A stretch of 64,000 nt of DNA. Source: Paludibacter sp. GTDB lineage: Bacteria > Bacteroidota > Bacteroidia > Bacteroidales > Paludibacteraceae. The number at the start of each line of letters is the position of its first letter. The stretch's first letter is position 1. The notes beneath the pieces are model-generated. The model was not told where the DNA came from. It ran no database searches and saw only the letters and a program-made list of their open reading frames with translations. Below are positions 1 to 9,600 of this stretch, one piece after another. The position numbers were made by a program, and so were the translations under genes. The stretch covers positions 86,984-150,983 of the forward strand of contig JADGPS010000001.1 in NCBI GenBank assembly GCA_017882285.1. Direction: 5' to 3'.

Positions 1-1175
1 AAATAATATTCGTTCAATTTTGGTAATTCAATTTTCAAATTCGGAACGCCACCATCAATATGTGCAATCATTGTGCCGAGTTCAGCCATTTTGTTTACTT
101 CGTCCACACGTTTTCCGGCAAGGAAGTTCAAGCCATCGAGGTTATTTTGATCGTGTGGGAAAATTTTTGTATGATTGCTTTCTTTTACAGAAATAACAGT
201 TTCGAAGATGCTGCGTTCGCCTTCCTGAATCCATTGACCCATAGAGTGCAAGTCGGTTGTAAAATCTACTGAAGCGGGGAAAATTCCTTTATTTTCTTTT
301 CCTTCGCTTTCGCCATAGAGTTGTTTCCACCATTCTCCGATTAAGTGCAATTTTGGGTGAAAATTCACCAGGAGTTCAATTTTCTTGCCGTTTTTATACA
401 GTTCGTTACGAACAGCAGCATATTGAGCAGCAGGGTTTTCTTCGAATCGAGTTTCCTGTCCACATTTTGATTCCATGGTTACAGCACCCTTCACTAATTG
501 ACGAATGTCGAATCCGGCAACAGCAATTGGTAGTAAACCAACCGGAGAAAGAACAGAATAACGACCGCCGATATTATCTTCAATCACATAAGTTTTGTAA
601 CCTTCCTGAGTAGCCAATGTGCGCAATGCTCCATGTGTTTTGTCGGTTACTGCTACAATCAGTTTTTGAGCAGCTGCTTTGCCTTGTTGCTCTTCCAATT
701 GCGTTTTCAGCAAGCGGAATGCCAAAGCTGGTTCGGTGGTTGTTCCTGATTTTGAAATAGAAATGATACCGAAAGGTCTGGTTTTCAATATTTCCTGCAA
801 TTCGTACAAATAATCTTCACCGATATTTTGTCCGGCATAAACCACCACAGGCGATTTGCGTTCGGTTTGTAACCAGTCGAAGCTGTTCGAAAGAGAATCG
901 ATCACTGCTTTTGCCCCTAAGTAACTTCCTCCTATACCAATTACAACCACTATTTCACAATTTTCACGAAATCTTTTAGCAGTGTTTTCCAAATCGCTAA
1001 ATTGAGTCTCGTCGATAGAAGACGGCAAGTTTAACCAACCAAGAAAATCGCTTCCTTTTCCGGTACCACTGTGCAAAGCCCCATTAGCCGCAGCAACCTG
1101 CGCTTTGTATCCGGCTACATTTTGTTCGGACACAAATCCAAACGCTTTGTCGATAGATAATTTAATATTTTTCAT
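1..1175 (-). CDS. pgi: glucose-6-phosphate isomerase (C-terminus cut by window edge)
   Basis: Reading the minus strand from CAT at 1173-1175 gives [26 protein letters not shown]...[23 protein letters not shown]..., typical of PGI; open to the window edge, so absent from the ORF track. Confidence 0.93.
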   Translation of the reverse strand, partial: MKNIKLSIDKAFGFVSEQNVAGYKAQVAAANGALHSGTGKGSDFLGWLNLPSSIDETQFSDLENTAKRFRENCEIVVVIGIGGSYLGAKAVIDSLSNSFDWLQTERKSPVVVYAGQNIGEDYLYELQEILKTRPFGIISISKSGTTTEPALAFRLLKTQLEEQQGKAAAQKLIVAVTDKTHGALRTLATQEGYKTYVIEDNIGGRYSVLSPVGLLPIAVAGFDIRQLVKGAVTMESKCGQETRFEENPAAQYAAVRNELYKNGKKIELLVNFHPKLHLIGEWWKQLYGESEGKENKGIFPASVDFTTDLHSMGQWIQEGERSIFETVISVKESNHTKIFPHDQNNLDGLNFLAGKRVDEVNKMAELGTMIAHIDGGVPNLKIELPKLNEYY

Positions 1176-1205
1176 TATTATAATAGTTTGATGTTTTTAC
1201 TTCGT

Positions 1206-1372
1206 GTTATTTGTTCGCTTCGCTCACGATATTAGGTTTCGCCGATATTTGTTCGCTTCCCTCACGATAGTAAGTCACTTTGCTCCTGATTCTAACCCAA
1301 TGAACCAATCAACTGATGAACCAATTAACTAATGAACCGATGAACAAATAAACCAGTTAACCAATCAACTAC
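1206..1372. repeat. intergenic word-repeat region
   Basis: TATTTGTTCGCTTCGCTCACGATA / ATATTTGTTCGCTTCCCTCACGATA direct repeats, then an AATGAACCAATCAACTGATGAACCAATTAACTAATGAACCGATGAAC... degenerate array. Confidence 0.8.
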
Positions 1373-2379
1373 TTCAGTTTCTCCGATAGTTTTCGAATTT
1401 CCATAGTGGGTGAACAGCGGTTATACAGTATTTCAAACATGGAATCCACAATCGGCATGTTAACCTGATAATTTTCGTTGATTTCGTGAATACATTTAGT
1501 GGCGTAATACCCTTCGGCAATCATTTCCATTTCAATCTGAGCTGTTTTTACCGAATAACCTTTACCAATCATGCTCCCAAAAAGTCGGTTTCGACTGAAC
1601 TTGGAATATGCAGTTACCAATAAATCGCCCAAGTATGCCGGTTCATTGATGTCTCGGTGAAAGGGGTTTGTGGCATTGCAAAAACGATTAATTTCCTGAA
1701 TTGCATTAGAAATCAATACTGCTTGAAAGTTGTCACCATATTTCAACCCGTGACAAATACCGGCTGCAATGGAATAAATATTCTTCATTACGGATGAATA
1801 TTCAATTCCCAATATATCATCACTTATAGAAGTACGAATAAAATTTGTTGTGAATCGTTGTGCCAAAATGCGTGCTGTGTCACGCGAACTGCAAGCTATG
1901 GTAAGATACGAAAGCCTTTCCAAAGCTACTTCTTCCGCGTGACAGGGTCCTGCCAAAACGGCAATATTGTCTTTCGGAACATTGTAAATTTGTTCAAAAT
2001 AATCTGAAACAATCATATTTTCATCCGGAACAATCCCTTTAATTGCTGATACAATAAATTTATTGTCCAAAGGCCGTCGAAGTTTCTTAAGATGTTGTTT
2101 CATAAACGGAGACGGCGTTGCAAAAATTAATATCTCCGAAGTACGTACTAATTTATTGATGTCGCTTGTAAAATGAATGCGGTCGGTGTCAAATTTCACA
2201 CCGGTGAGGTAAGATGGATTTTTGCTTAGTCGAATAAATTCATCTATTTGTTCTTGTCGACGCATGTACCAATTAATCTCTTCGGCATTAGTAAGTGCAA
2301 TTTTAGCAATTGCTGTGGCCCAACTACCGCCACCAATTACAGCAATTTTACTTCTTTCGTTAATCATTTGTTTTATCAT
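1369..2379 (-). CDS. gpsA: glycerol-3-phosphate dehydrogenase [NAD(P)+]
   Basis: 336 aa ORF; IAVIGGGSWATAIAKI Rossmann motif, AGPCHAEEVA, GIEYSSVMKNIYSIAAGICHGLKYGDN typical of GpsA. Confidence 0.94.
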   Translation of the reverse strand: MIKQMINERSKIAVIGGGSWATAIAKIALTNAEEINWYMRRQEQIDEFIRLSKNPSYLTGVKFDTDRIHFTSDINKLVRTSEILIFATPSPFMKQHLKKLRRPLDNKFIVSAIKGIVPDENMIVSDYFEQIYNVPKDNIAVLAGPCHAEEVALERLSYLTIACSSRDTARILAQRFTTNFIRTSISDDILGIEYSSVMKNIYSIAAGICHGLKYGDNFQAVLISNAIQEINRFCNATNPFHRDINEPAYLGDLLVTAYSKFSRNRLFGSMIGKGYSVKTAQIEMEMIAEGYYATKCIHEINENYQVNMPIVDSMFEILYNRCSPTMEIRKLSEKLK

Positions 2380-2432
2380 TCTTTCAACTTTTCCATAGTC
2401 CTAAACTTTGGAAAAGTTAGTATAAACTATTT

Positions 2433-4154
2433 CTACGCTTCTTCAATCCACTTTGCTACATCTTCTTTCGAAGGATTTGTCAGCTCCATTTTGTGTTTTT
2501 TATTCAATCCGCAAATATCCTGATGGAATTTATTTGGATTCAATCCTTTCAAATCATCAACAGTTTGAATTCCTGTTTTTTGAATTACAGCCACCCATTC
2601 TTCGGGAATTCCTAAAGCAACAAATTTTTCATTTCCATCCTTCTTAACAGTCTTTTCCGGTTTCATTTGCGGGAAGAAAAGTACTTCCTGAATAGCTACC
2701 TGGCCGGTCATCAACATCACAAGGCGATCCATACCAATTCCCATCCCAGAGGTTGGAGGCATACCGTATTCCAACGAGCGCACAAAGTCCATATCTATAA
2801 ACATGGCTTCGTCATCGCCTTTTTCGCTCAGATTAAGCTGTTCCTGGAAGCGTCCTAATTGATCAATCGGATCGTTCAGTTCAGAATATGCATTTGCAAT
2901 TTCTTTACCATTTACCATCAACTCGAAACGCTCGGTCAGTTCTGGGTTGTCGCGGTGGCGTTTGCACAAGGGCGACATTTCGCGTGGATAATCGGTGATA
3001 AAAGTAGGTTGGATATAGTTTTCTTCGCACTTTTCGCCGAAGATTTCGTCAATCATTTTGCCTTTACCCATGGTGTCGTCAACTTCGATATGCAATTGTT
3101 TGCACACTTCACGAAGTTGCACTTCGTCCATGCCGTTGATGTCGATGCCGGTGTATTCTTTGATGGCATCAATCATGGTGAAGCGTTTGAAAGGCGTTTG
3201 AAAGCTAATGGTTTTGTCGCCTACGGTGATTTCGTTGGTTCCGTTCACGTCCAGAGAGATTTTTTCAATCATGCTTTCGGTAAAATCCATCATCCAGTTG
3301 TAGTCTTTATAAGCCACATATATTTCCATAGCAGTAAATTCAGGATTGTGCGTGCGATCCATACCTTCATTGCGAAAGTTTTTGGAAAATTCATATACGC
3401 CTTCAAAACCACCAACAATCAGTCTTTTTAAGTATAATTCGTCTGCCACACGAAGATAAAGCGGCATGTCCAAAGCATTGTGATGCGTTGTGAATGGTCT
3501 CGCTGCAGCTCCACCGGGAATAGATTGCAAAATAGGCGTTTCCACCTCAATATATCCTTCAGCATTGAAATAATCGCGTATCGATTGATATACTTTGGTG
3601 CGTTTCAGGAAAATATCTTTGACGCCTTCGTTCACTACCAAATCTACATAACGTTGGCGATAACGCTGTTCGGGGTCTTCGAATGCATCGAAAGCCACGC
3701 CGTCTTTGTATTTTACGATCGGGAGCGGGCGAAGCGATTTGCTCAGTACGGTAAGTTCCTGTGTATGCACGCTTATTTCACCCATTTGGGTGCGGAAAAT
3801 GAACCCTTTGATACCAATAAAATCACCAATGTCCAACAGTTTTTTGAACACGATATTGTACATTTCGGGTTGTGCTTCGGTGTTGATGTCGTCGCGGCTC
3901 ACATATACCTGAATACGGCCTTTGGAGTCCTGTAGTTCAACAAAAGAAGCCTTGCCCATAATGCGGCGGCTCATAATACGGCCGGCTACGCAAACGGTTT
4001 TGCCGCTTTCTTCGTCTTTAAATTCAGCTTTTATATCGGTGGAAAATGCATCGGTTGGGTACAGGGCGGCAGGGTAGGGGTCAATGCCTAAATTGCGTAA
4101 TTCGTCCAGACTTTGCCGTCTGAACTGTTCTTGTTCGCTAAGTTCTGTGCTCAT
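2433..4154 (-). CDS. lysS: lysyl-tRNA synthetase (class II)
   Basis: 573 aa ORF; RYRQRYVDLVVN, FRNEGMDRTHNPEFTAMEIY, GMGIGMDRLVMLMTG class II motifs. Confidence 0.97.
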   Translation of the reverse strand: MSTELSEQEQFRRQSLDELRNLGIDPYPAALYPTDAFSTDIKAEFKDEESGKTVCVAGRIMSRRIMGKASFVELQDSKGRIQVYVSRDDINTEAQPEMYNIVFKKLLDIGDFIGIKGFIFRTQMGEISVHTQELTVLSKSLRPLPIVKYKDGVAFDAFEDPEQRYRQRYVDLVVNEGVKDIFLKRTKVYQSIRDYFNAEGYIEVETPILQSIPGGAAARPFTTHHNALDMPLYLRVADELYLKRLIVGGFEGVYEFSKNFRNEGMDRTHNPEFTAMEIYVAYKDYNWMMDFTESMIEKISLDVNGTNEITVGDKTISFQTPFKRFTMIDAIKEYTGIDINGMDEVQLREVCKQLHIEVDDTMGKGKMIDEIFGEKCEENYIQPTFITDYPREMSPLCKRHRDNPELTERFELMVNGKEIANAYSELNDPIDQLGRFQEQLNLSEKGDDEAMFIDMDFVRSLEYGMPPTSGMGIGMDRLVMLMTGQVAIQEVLFFPQMKPEKTVKKDGNEKFVALGIPEEWVAVIQKTGIQTVDDLKGLNPNKFHQDICGLNKKHKMELTNPSKEDVAKWIEEA

Positions 4155-4385
4155 AATCTTTTATATACAAATTGCTGCAAAAGTACAAAAAAAGGATGAA
4201 TAATATACATGTCACTAGTGCGATGTTTGTCCTTTCGACATAATAAAAACTATATTCTGAATAAATTTTTAAGACATTCTGCCTCAAATCAAAATAAAAA
4301 AAACCTTTTTCAACTTTTTCTTTCACAGTTTCCAAACTTAAATTATCTTTATCATCGATTAAACTTACCAATCATCAACAAACAA

Positions 4386-5813
4386 ATGATCGAATTAGAA
4401 ACGCTTTTCAAGCAACAAACTCACGAAAAACTACTAAGTAAAGAAGAACTATCCGCTTCCGGTTCCAATCGACGTTATTTTAGGTTGGAGAGTAAAAACA
4501 ACTCGATTATTGGCGTGGAAGGCACTTCCATTGAAGAGAATAAGGCATTTATTGAAATGGCTACTCATTTCCACAATCAGGGTTTGCCTGTTCCTCAATT
4601 CTTGGGACAAACTTCCGATGGACGTTTTTATATTCAGGAAGATTTAGGCGATACTTTGCTTTTTGATACTATTGCCGATGGTCGTAAAACAGGAGTTTTT
4701 CACGAAGGTGAAAAAGAAATACTTCGTAAAACCATGCGTAAACTGCCAGCCATTCAAGTTTTGGGAGCGCAAGGTTTTGATTTTTCGGTTTGTTATCCAC
4801 AACCTGAATTTAATGAACGTTCCATTTTGTGGGATTTGAATTATTTCAAATACTGTTTTTTGAAATCAACCGGACTCGATTTTCAGGAAAACCGACTCGA
4901 AGATGAATTCTCCAGGTTATCGGAGATTTTGTTGCGCTCTCACACCAATACGTTTATGTATCGCGATTTTCAGAGTCGGAATGTGATGATAAAAGACGAT
5001 GAACCCTATTTTATCGATTTTCAGGGAGGACGAAAAGGACCACTTTATTACGATGTGGCTTCATTCCTCTGGCAAGCCAAAGCAAAATACAATGATGAGT
5101 TACGTGAAGAGTTGTTGCAAACTTATTTGGACGCTTTACAGGAATTGATGCCGATTGATGAAGCTGATTTCAGAATACAATTAAAGCATTTTGTACTGTT
5201 TCGAACCTTGCAGGTGTTAGGTGCTTATGGTTTCCGCGGTTATTTTGAAAAGAAACCGCATTTTCTTCAGAGCATCCCATTTGCACTCGAAAATTTGCGT
5301 TCTATTTTACAAAATAAATTCTCTGAATATCCCTACTTGTTGGAGATATTAAAGAAAATGACAGAACTGAAACAATTCAGAGAGGTATCGGTTCGTAAGC
5401 CCTTAGTAGTAAAAATATACAGTTTTTCGTTTAAAAAAGGAATTCCGCAGGATGATTCGGGTAACGGAGGCGGTTTTGTGTTTGATTGTCGCGCCGTTAA
5501 TAATCCGGGGAAATATGAACGATACGCTCATTTTACAGGATTGGACGAGTCGGTTATACAATTTTTGGAAGAAGATGGTGAAATTCTTCATTTTCTGGAA
5601 CATGCATTCGAACTGACGGATGCTTCCGTAAAACGGTACAAAGATCGTGGATTTACCAATTTGATGATTAGTTTCGGTTGCACAGGCGGGCAGCATCGCT
5701 CAGTTTATTCTGCCCAAAAAGCAGCACAACATATCAGCGAGAAATTTGGCGTGGAGATACAATTAATTCATCGGGAACAAAATAAAGAACAACTATTTGT
5801 AGCGCGAGATTAG
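4386..5813 (+). CDS. aminoglycoside-phosphotransferase-fold amino-sugar kinase (AmgK-like) fused to a RapZ C-terminal-like domain
   Basis: ORF 4209..5813; likely start is the internal ATG at 4386 (MIELETLFKQQ). N-part has SGSNRRYFRLE and MYRDFQSRNVMIKDDEPYFIDFQGGRKGPLYYD (APH/AmgK type). C-part IYSFSFKKGIPQDDSGNGGGFVFDCRAVNNPG...ISFGCTGGQHRSVYSAQ resembles the RapZ/YvcJ C-terminal domain. Confidence 0.85.
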   Translation: MIELETLFKQQTHEKLLSKEELSASGSNRRYFRLESKNNSIIGVEGTSIEENKAFIEMATHFHNQGLPVPQFLGQTSDGRFYIQEDLGDTLLFDTIADGRKTGVFHEGEKEILRKTMRKLPAIQVLGAQGFDFSVCYPQPEFNERSILWDLNYFKYCFLKSTGLDFQENRLEDEFSRLSEILLRSHTNTFMYRDFQSRNVMIKDDEPYFIDFQGGRKGPLYYDVASFLWQAKAKYNDELREELLQTYLDALQELMPIDEADFRIQLKHFVLFRTLQVLGAYGFRGYFEKKPHFLQSIPFALENLRSILQNKFSEYPYLLEILKKMTELKQFREVSVRKPLVVKIYSFSFKKGIPQDDSGNGGGFVFDCRAVNNPGKYERYAHFTGLDESVIQFLEEDGEILHFLEHAFELTDASVKRYKDRGFTNLMISFGCTGGQHRSVYSAQKAAQHISEKFGVEIQLIHREQNKEQLFVARD

Positions 5814-5838
5814 CCAAAGGCAACTAAAACGAAGGAAG

Positions 5839-6573
5839 ATGAAAGCAATGATATTTGCAGCGGGCTTGGGTACACGCCTAAAACCAGTTACCGATAATTT
5901 ACCAAAAGCATTAGTGCCAATTGCCGGAAAACCTTTGTTGGAGCATGTAATTCTGAAATTGAAATCTGCCGGTTTCGATGAAATTATTGTAAATGTGCAT
6001 CATTTTCCCGATCAGCTAATTGATTTTCTGAAAGCAAACAACAACTTTAGTATCCGGATTGAAGTTTCGGATGAACGCAATTTATTACTCGACACAGGTG
6101 GTGGTATTAGGAAAGCGGCATGGTTTTTCGATGATGAAAAGCCTTTTCTGGTGCACAATGTGGATATTCTTTCGAATGTAGATTTAAAAGTATTGTATCA
6201 CCAACATTTACGCACAAATAGTCTTGCCACCCTGGTTGTAAGCAAGCGTGATACTTTCCGGTACTTGCTTTTCGATGATAATTTGCGATTGAGTGGTTGG
6301 ATAAATGAGAAAACCGGTGAAACAAAACCGATAAATCTCAAGAAAATTGAATTGTACAATAAACTCGCTTTTGCAGGTATTCAGGTTCTATCACCCAAAG
6401 TTTTCGATTTAATGAAAAATCTTGAGCCGAAATTTCCAATTATGGATTTCTACCTGTCAAATGCAGCAAGTCAAACGATTACCGGTTTTGTGCCGGATAA
6501 TTACAATATGTTGGATGTTGGAAAATTGGATATATTGGATGAAGCAGAACGATTTTTAACACCTAATTCCTAA
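5839..6573 (+). CDS. sugar-phosphate nucleotidyltransferase, MurU-like
   Basis: 244 aa; MKAMIFAAGLGTRLKPVTDNLPKALVPIAGKPLLEH signature of the NTP_transferase family; directly downstream of the AmgK-like gene. Confidence 0.85.
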   Translation: MKAMIFAAGLGTRLKPVTDNLPKALVPIAGKPLLEHVILKLKSAGFDEIIVNVHHFPDQLIDFLKANNNFSIRIEVSDERNLLLDTGGGIRKAAWFFDDEKPFLVHNVDILSNVDLKVLYHQHLRTNSLATLVVSKRDTFRYLLFDDNLRLSGWINEKTGETKPINLKKIELYNKLAFAGIQVLSPKVFDLMKNLEPKFPIMDFYLSNAASQTITGFVPDNYNMLDVGKLDILDEAERFLTPNS

Positions 6574-6576
6574 AGG

Positions 6577-6616
6577 AAAGAGGCTGTCTCAAAATTGATT
6601 TTGTGACAGCCTCTTT
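6577..6616. terminator. hairpin terminator between convergent genes
   Basis: AAAGAGGCTGTCTCAAAA-TTGA-TTTTGTGACAGCCTCTTT, 18-nt arms with one mismatch, between the plus 5839..6573 and minus 6664..8409 genes. Confidence 0.75.
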
Positions 6617-6663
6617 GATTTTTTATATTCTCTATTTATAGAAATTTACTCCAAACCAGTCAA

Positions 6664-8409
6664 TTACCAGAAATACCAGTAGAATGCAGAACACAGAACT
6701 ACTACTCCGAGTGAAGCAATTACATCCCACTTGTTCCAGCTCTTAAAGATGAGTTTTTTGTAATCACCTGTGAAAGTGATAAACTCAACCTGTTGAGCGG
6801 TTGGTTTTTTAGTAAACAATGATACTACAACCATAAACAACATGATGAAGACAAGCAACCATATCTCAAAGATAAGCCAGTTAGTATGCCAAAACCAATG
6901 AGTGGATCCCCAGAACTGACCTGTCATTACGTCTTTACCTGTATTTGTAAAGATGTTGGTCAGCAAGCGTGCCATACCAATAAGAAAGCCTACTATTAAA
7001 CCTGCTTCACCAGCCTTAGGTGTAATTTTTTTGGAAAATATACCAAGTACGAATACTGCCACCATTGCAGGAGCGAGCAGCGATTGAATGCCTTGCAGAT
7101 AGGAGTAAAGGCTGCCGAGACTCATCATGACCGGTATCCATGCAATACCAAGGACAACTACAACGATGGTTGCAATACGGCCTACTAACACGTATCTGGC
7201 TTCGCTTTTACCTTTGAACATTGGCTTGTAAAAGTCTTCAGTAAACAGAGTAGCACAGGAGTTGAAGAATGCTGCCAACGAAGCAACCAATGCCGATATA
7301 AAACCGATGGTAACAATACCTTTTACTCCTGCGGGTAATACAAACTTAACCATGGAACCAAAGGCGGTATCCGGGTTAGTTAACGTAAAGCCGCTGTCGG
7401 GACGCGCTGCCAATGCGGCGGCTATCATACCGGGAATCAAAAACATGAAGACAGGTAATATTTTGAAATAACCGGCAGCGATTGTACCTCTTCGCGCACG
7501 CTTCATTACTACGTCACTAGCTTCGCCTTTTGATTGTCCGAGCACACGTTGAACGATGTGTTGGTCGGTAGCCCAATACCAAAAGCCGATAATTGAAGCT
7601 CCGATAAATACCCAAAAACCGGGATATTCGTCATACATCGGGTCGCCCGTCTCAAAGTGGAACATATGATTGGTACCGTATGCAACACCGTCTTTCCCAA
7701 CGTTCAGCGATCTTGAATAGTCCATCATGGCAGTCCAACCTTCAGTAATACTGCCGTGTCCGAGTGCCGACAATCCTAAGAAAAGCACAAGAAATGAACC
7801 AATGATAAGTATTGGTGTTTGAATTGCCGAGAGTGTCATCACACCCTTCATGCCGCCCAAAACGGTAAAGATCCCCGTTAATACAATTAATCCGATAGCT
7901 CCGTACCAGAATGGCAAGCCAAGAAGGCTCTCCAGAAAGATCCCTCCGGTAAATGCTGTTACACTCACTTTGGTCAGCACGTAAGCTATAAGTGTAATGA
8001 TTGACAGCCATGAACCAGCACGAGGTGTGTAACGATTTTTGAGGAAGTCGGGCATTGTAATGATTTTCCCCAATTTATTATTCATCAGTTGGTAGAACGG
8101 TACAAAGAGCCAACCCAAGATGAGAATCATCCAACCTTGCATCTCCCAGTGTGCCATACCTACACCTGCCTTGGCACCTGTGCCGGCAAGCCCTACAAGG
8201 TGTTCCGAGCCAATGTTTGCAGCAAAGATAGCCATACCAATGATATACCATGGTTCGCCTTTACCAAACAGGAAATCTTCGCTGTCGGCACCCTTTTGCT
8301 TACGATTGTGTTTTTGTACTGAACGCCATACAGCCCATGATACAGCACATATTCCGACTGCGATAATTACCCAGTCGAGCCAAATAAATTCATGTGAATT
8401 CCAATTCAT
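6664..8409 (-). CDS. sodium:solute symporter (SSS/SGLT family), probable arabinose/sugar transporter
   Basis: 581 aa multi-TM ORF; ANIGSEHLVGLAGTGAKAGVGMAHWEMQGW and FWYWATDQHIVQRVLG typical of SGLT-like SSS; follows arabinose genes on the same strand. Confidence 0.88.
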   Translation of the reverse strand: MNWNSHEFIWLDWVIIAVGICAVSWAVWRSVQKHNRKQKGADSEDFLFGKGEPWYIIGMAIFAANIGSEHLVGLAGTGAKAGVGMAHWEMQGWMILILGWLFVPFYQLMNNKLGKIITMPDFLKNRYTPRAGSWLSIITLIAYVLTKVSVTAFTGGIFLESLLGLPFWYGAIGLIVLTGIFTVLGGMKGVMTLSAIQTPILIIGSFLVLFLGLSALGHGSITEGWTAMMDYSRSLNVGKDGVAYGTNHMFHFETGDPMYDEYPGFWVFIGASIIGFWYWATDQHIVQRVLGQSKGEASDVVMKRARRGTIAAGYFKILPVFMFLIPGMIAAALAARPDSGFTLTNPDTAFGSMVKFVLPAGVKGIVTIGFISALVASLAAFFNSCATLFTEDFYKPMFKGKSEARYVLVGRIATIVVVVLGIAWIPVMMSLGSLYSYLQGIQSLLAPAMVAVFVLGIFSKKITPKAGEAGLIVGFLIGMARLLTNIFTNTGKDVMTGQFWGSTHWFWHTNWLIFEIWLLVFIMLFMVVVSLFTKKPTAQQVEFITFTGDYKKLIFKSWNKWDVIASLGVVVLCSAFYWYFW

Positions 8410-8445
8410 TTTTCGCTTTTATTAAATTTCTGATTAATAATTGTT

Positions 8446-9579
8446 TTATTTTTCTACGCCAAATTTATAGATACAAGTGCTCTTGTAAACTTTTCCCGGT
8501 TCGAGAATGGTAGAAGGCCATTGTGGTTTATTTGGACTGTCGGGATAATGTTGTGTTTCCAAACAAATTCCGGTACGTTGTTTATAAACAATACCATTTT
8601 TACCTTTTACCGTTCCATCAAGGAAGTTTCCTGTATATACCTGAACACCTGGCTCGTTGGTAAATACTTCAAGAGAAATTCCTGTAATGGGTGAAGTTAC
8701 TTTAGCAGCAAGTTTTGTAACATCGCCGGCAGTATTTAATACCCAGTTATGATCATATCCATTTCCATTTTTCAGTTGAATAAAATCATATTTGTTAATG
8801 TCGGTTCCTATCACTTTTGGAGTTCTGAAATCCATTGGTGTATCTTTTACCGAATCAATTGCTCCGGTAGTCATAAATGTACTGTCAACAGGTGTATAAC
8901 CATCAGCATTGATGTAAACTGTATTATCAGTTATAGGGTTAACCGGATTTCCAGAAAGATTGAAATAGGAATGATTACATATGTTAATCACTGTTTTCTT
9001 ATCGGTAGTAGCCTCAAAATTAATCTTGATTGCATTATCTGCAGTCAGAACGAAAGTAACTTTTGCAGTTACGTTTCCGGGAAAGTTTTGATCACCATCA
9101 GGAGATAAACGGGTCAATTCTATGGTTGTGTCATTCACCTGATTTACTTTTTGATAAACCTGATATTGCCAACCTTTTGGCCCACCGTGTAAACAATGAC
9201 CAAAATTATTTGGAATCAAATGAACAGTATCTCCATCTAAAACAAATCGAGCTTTGTTTATACGATTGGCATAACGACCGATAGAAGCACCAAAATCGCT
9301 CGGAATTTTTACATAATCGGCTACACTGTCAAATCCAAGAACAACATCCTGCATTTTACCTGCTTTGTCAGGAACCATTATTGAAACAATTCGACCACCA
9401 AAATTAGTAATGCAAACTTCCATTCCGGATGCATTTTTTAGCACATACAAACCTGTCGAATCTCCATTAATAACTTTCGTGAAGTCGGACTTAACCAACC
9501 CTGAAAGCGTTTTTTCGCTTTTCTCTTTACATCCCAGCATAAGCAGCGGAAGCAAAGCTAAATAAATCAGTTTTTTCAT
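8446..9579 (-). CDS. galM: aldose 1-epimerase (lipoprotein-like signal)
   Basis: 377 aa; ALLPLLMLGCKEK lipobox; NFGGRIVSIMVPDK, IGRYANRINKARF, LHGGPKGWQYQVY, NHSYFNLSG motifs. Confidence 0.92.
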   Translation of the reverse strand: MKKLIYLALLPLLMLGCKEKSEKTLSGLVKSDFTKVINGDSTGLYVLKNASGMEVCITNFGGRIVSIMVPDKAGKMQDVVLGFDSVADYVKIPSDFGASIGRYANRINKARFVLDGDTVHLIPNNFGHCLHGGPKGWQYQVYQKVNQVNDTTIELTRLSPDGDQNFPGNVTAKVTFVLTADNAIKINFEATTDKKTVINICNHSYFNLSGNPVNPITDNTVYINADGYTPVDSTFMTTGAIDSVKDTPMDFRTPKVIGTDINKYDFIQLKNGNGYDHNWVLNTAGDVTKLAAKVTSPITGISLEVFTNEPGVQVYTGNFLDGTVKGKNGIVYKQRTGICLETQHYPDSPNKPQWPSTILEPGKVYKSTCIYKFGVEK

Positions 9580-9600
9580 GTGTATTATTTTTAAATGTGT

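Noticed and set aside
1300-1372. CRISPR array or tRNA cluster in the gpsA-pgi gap
   Set aside because: Repeat words are short, degenerate and without regular spacers; no cloverleaf features.
2859-3431. 190-aa plus-strand ORF (and neighbours 2248-3935) opposite lysS
   Set aside because: Antisense to a clearly conserved lysS; composition (F/H-rich) is typical of the reverse frame of a coding sequence.
4138-4371. 77-aa minus-strand ORF upstream of lysS
   Set aside because: Overlaps the lysS start and the promoter region of the amino-sugar kinase; no recognisable domain.
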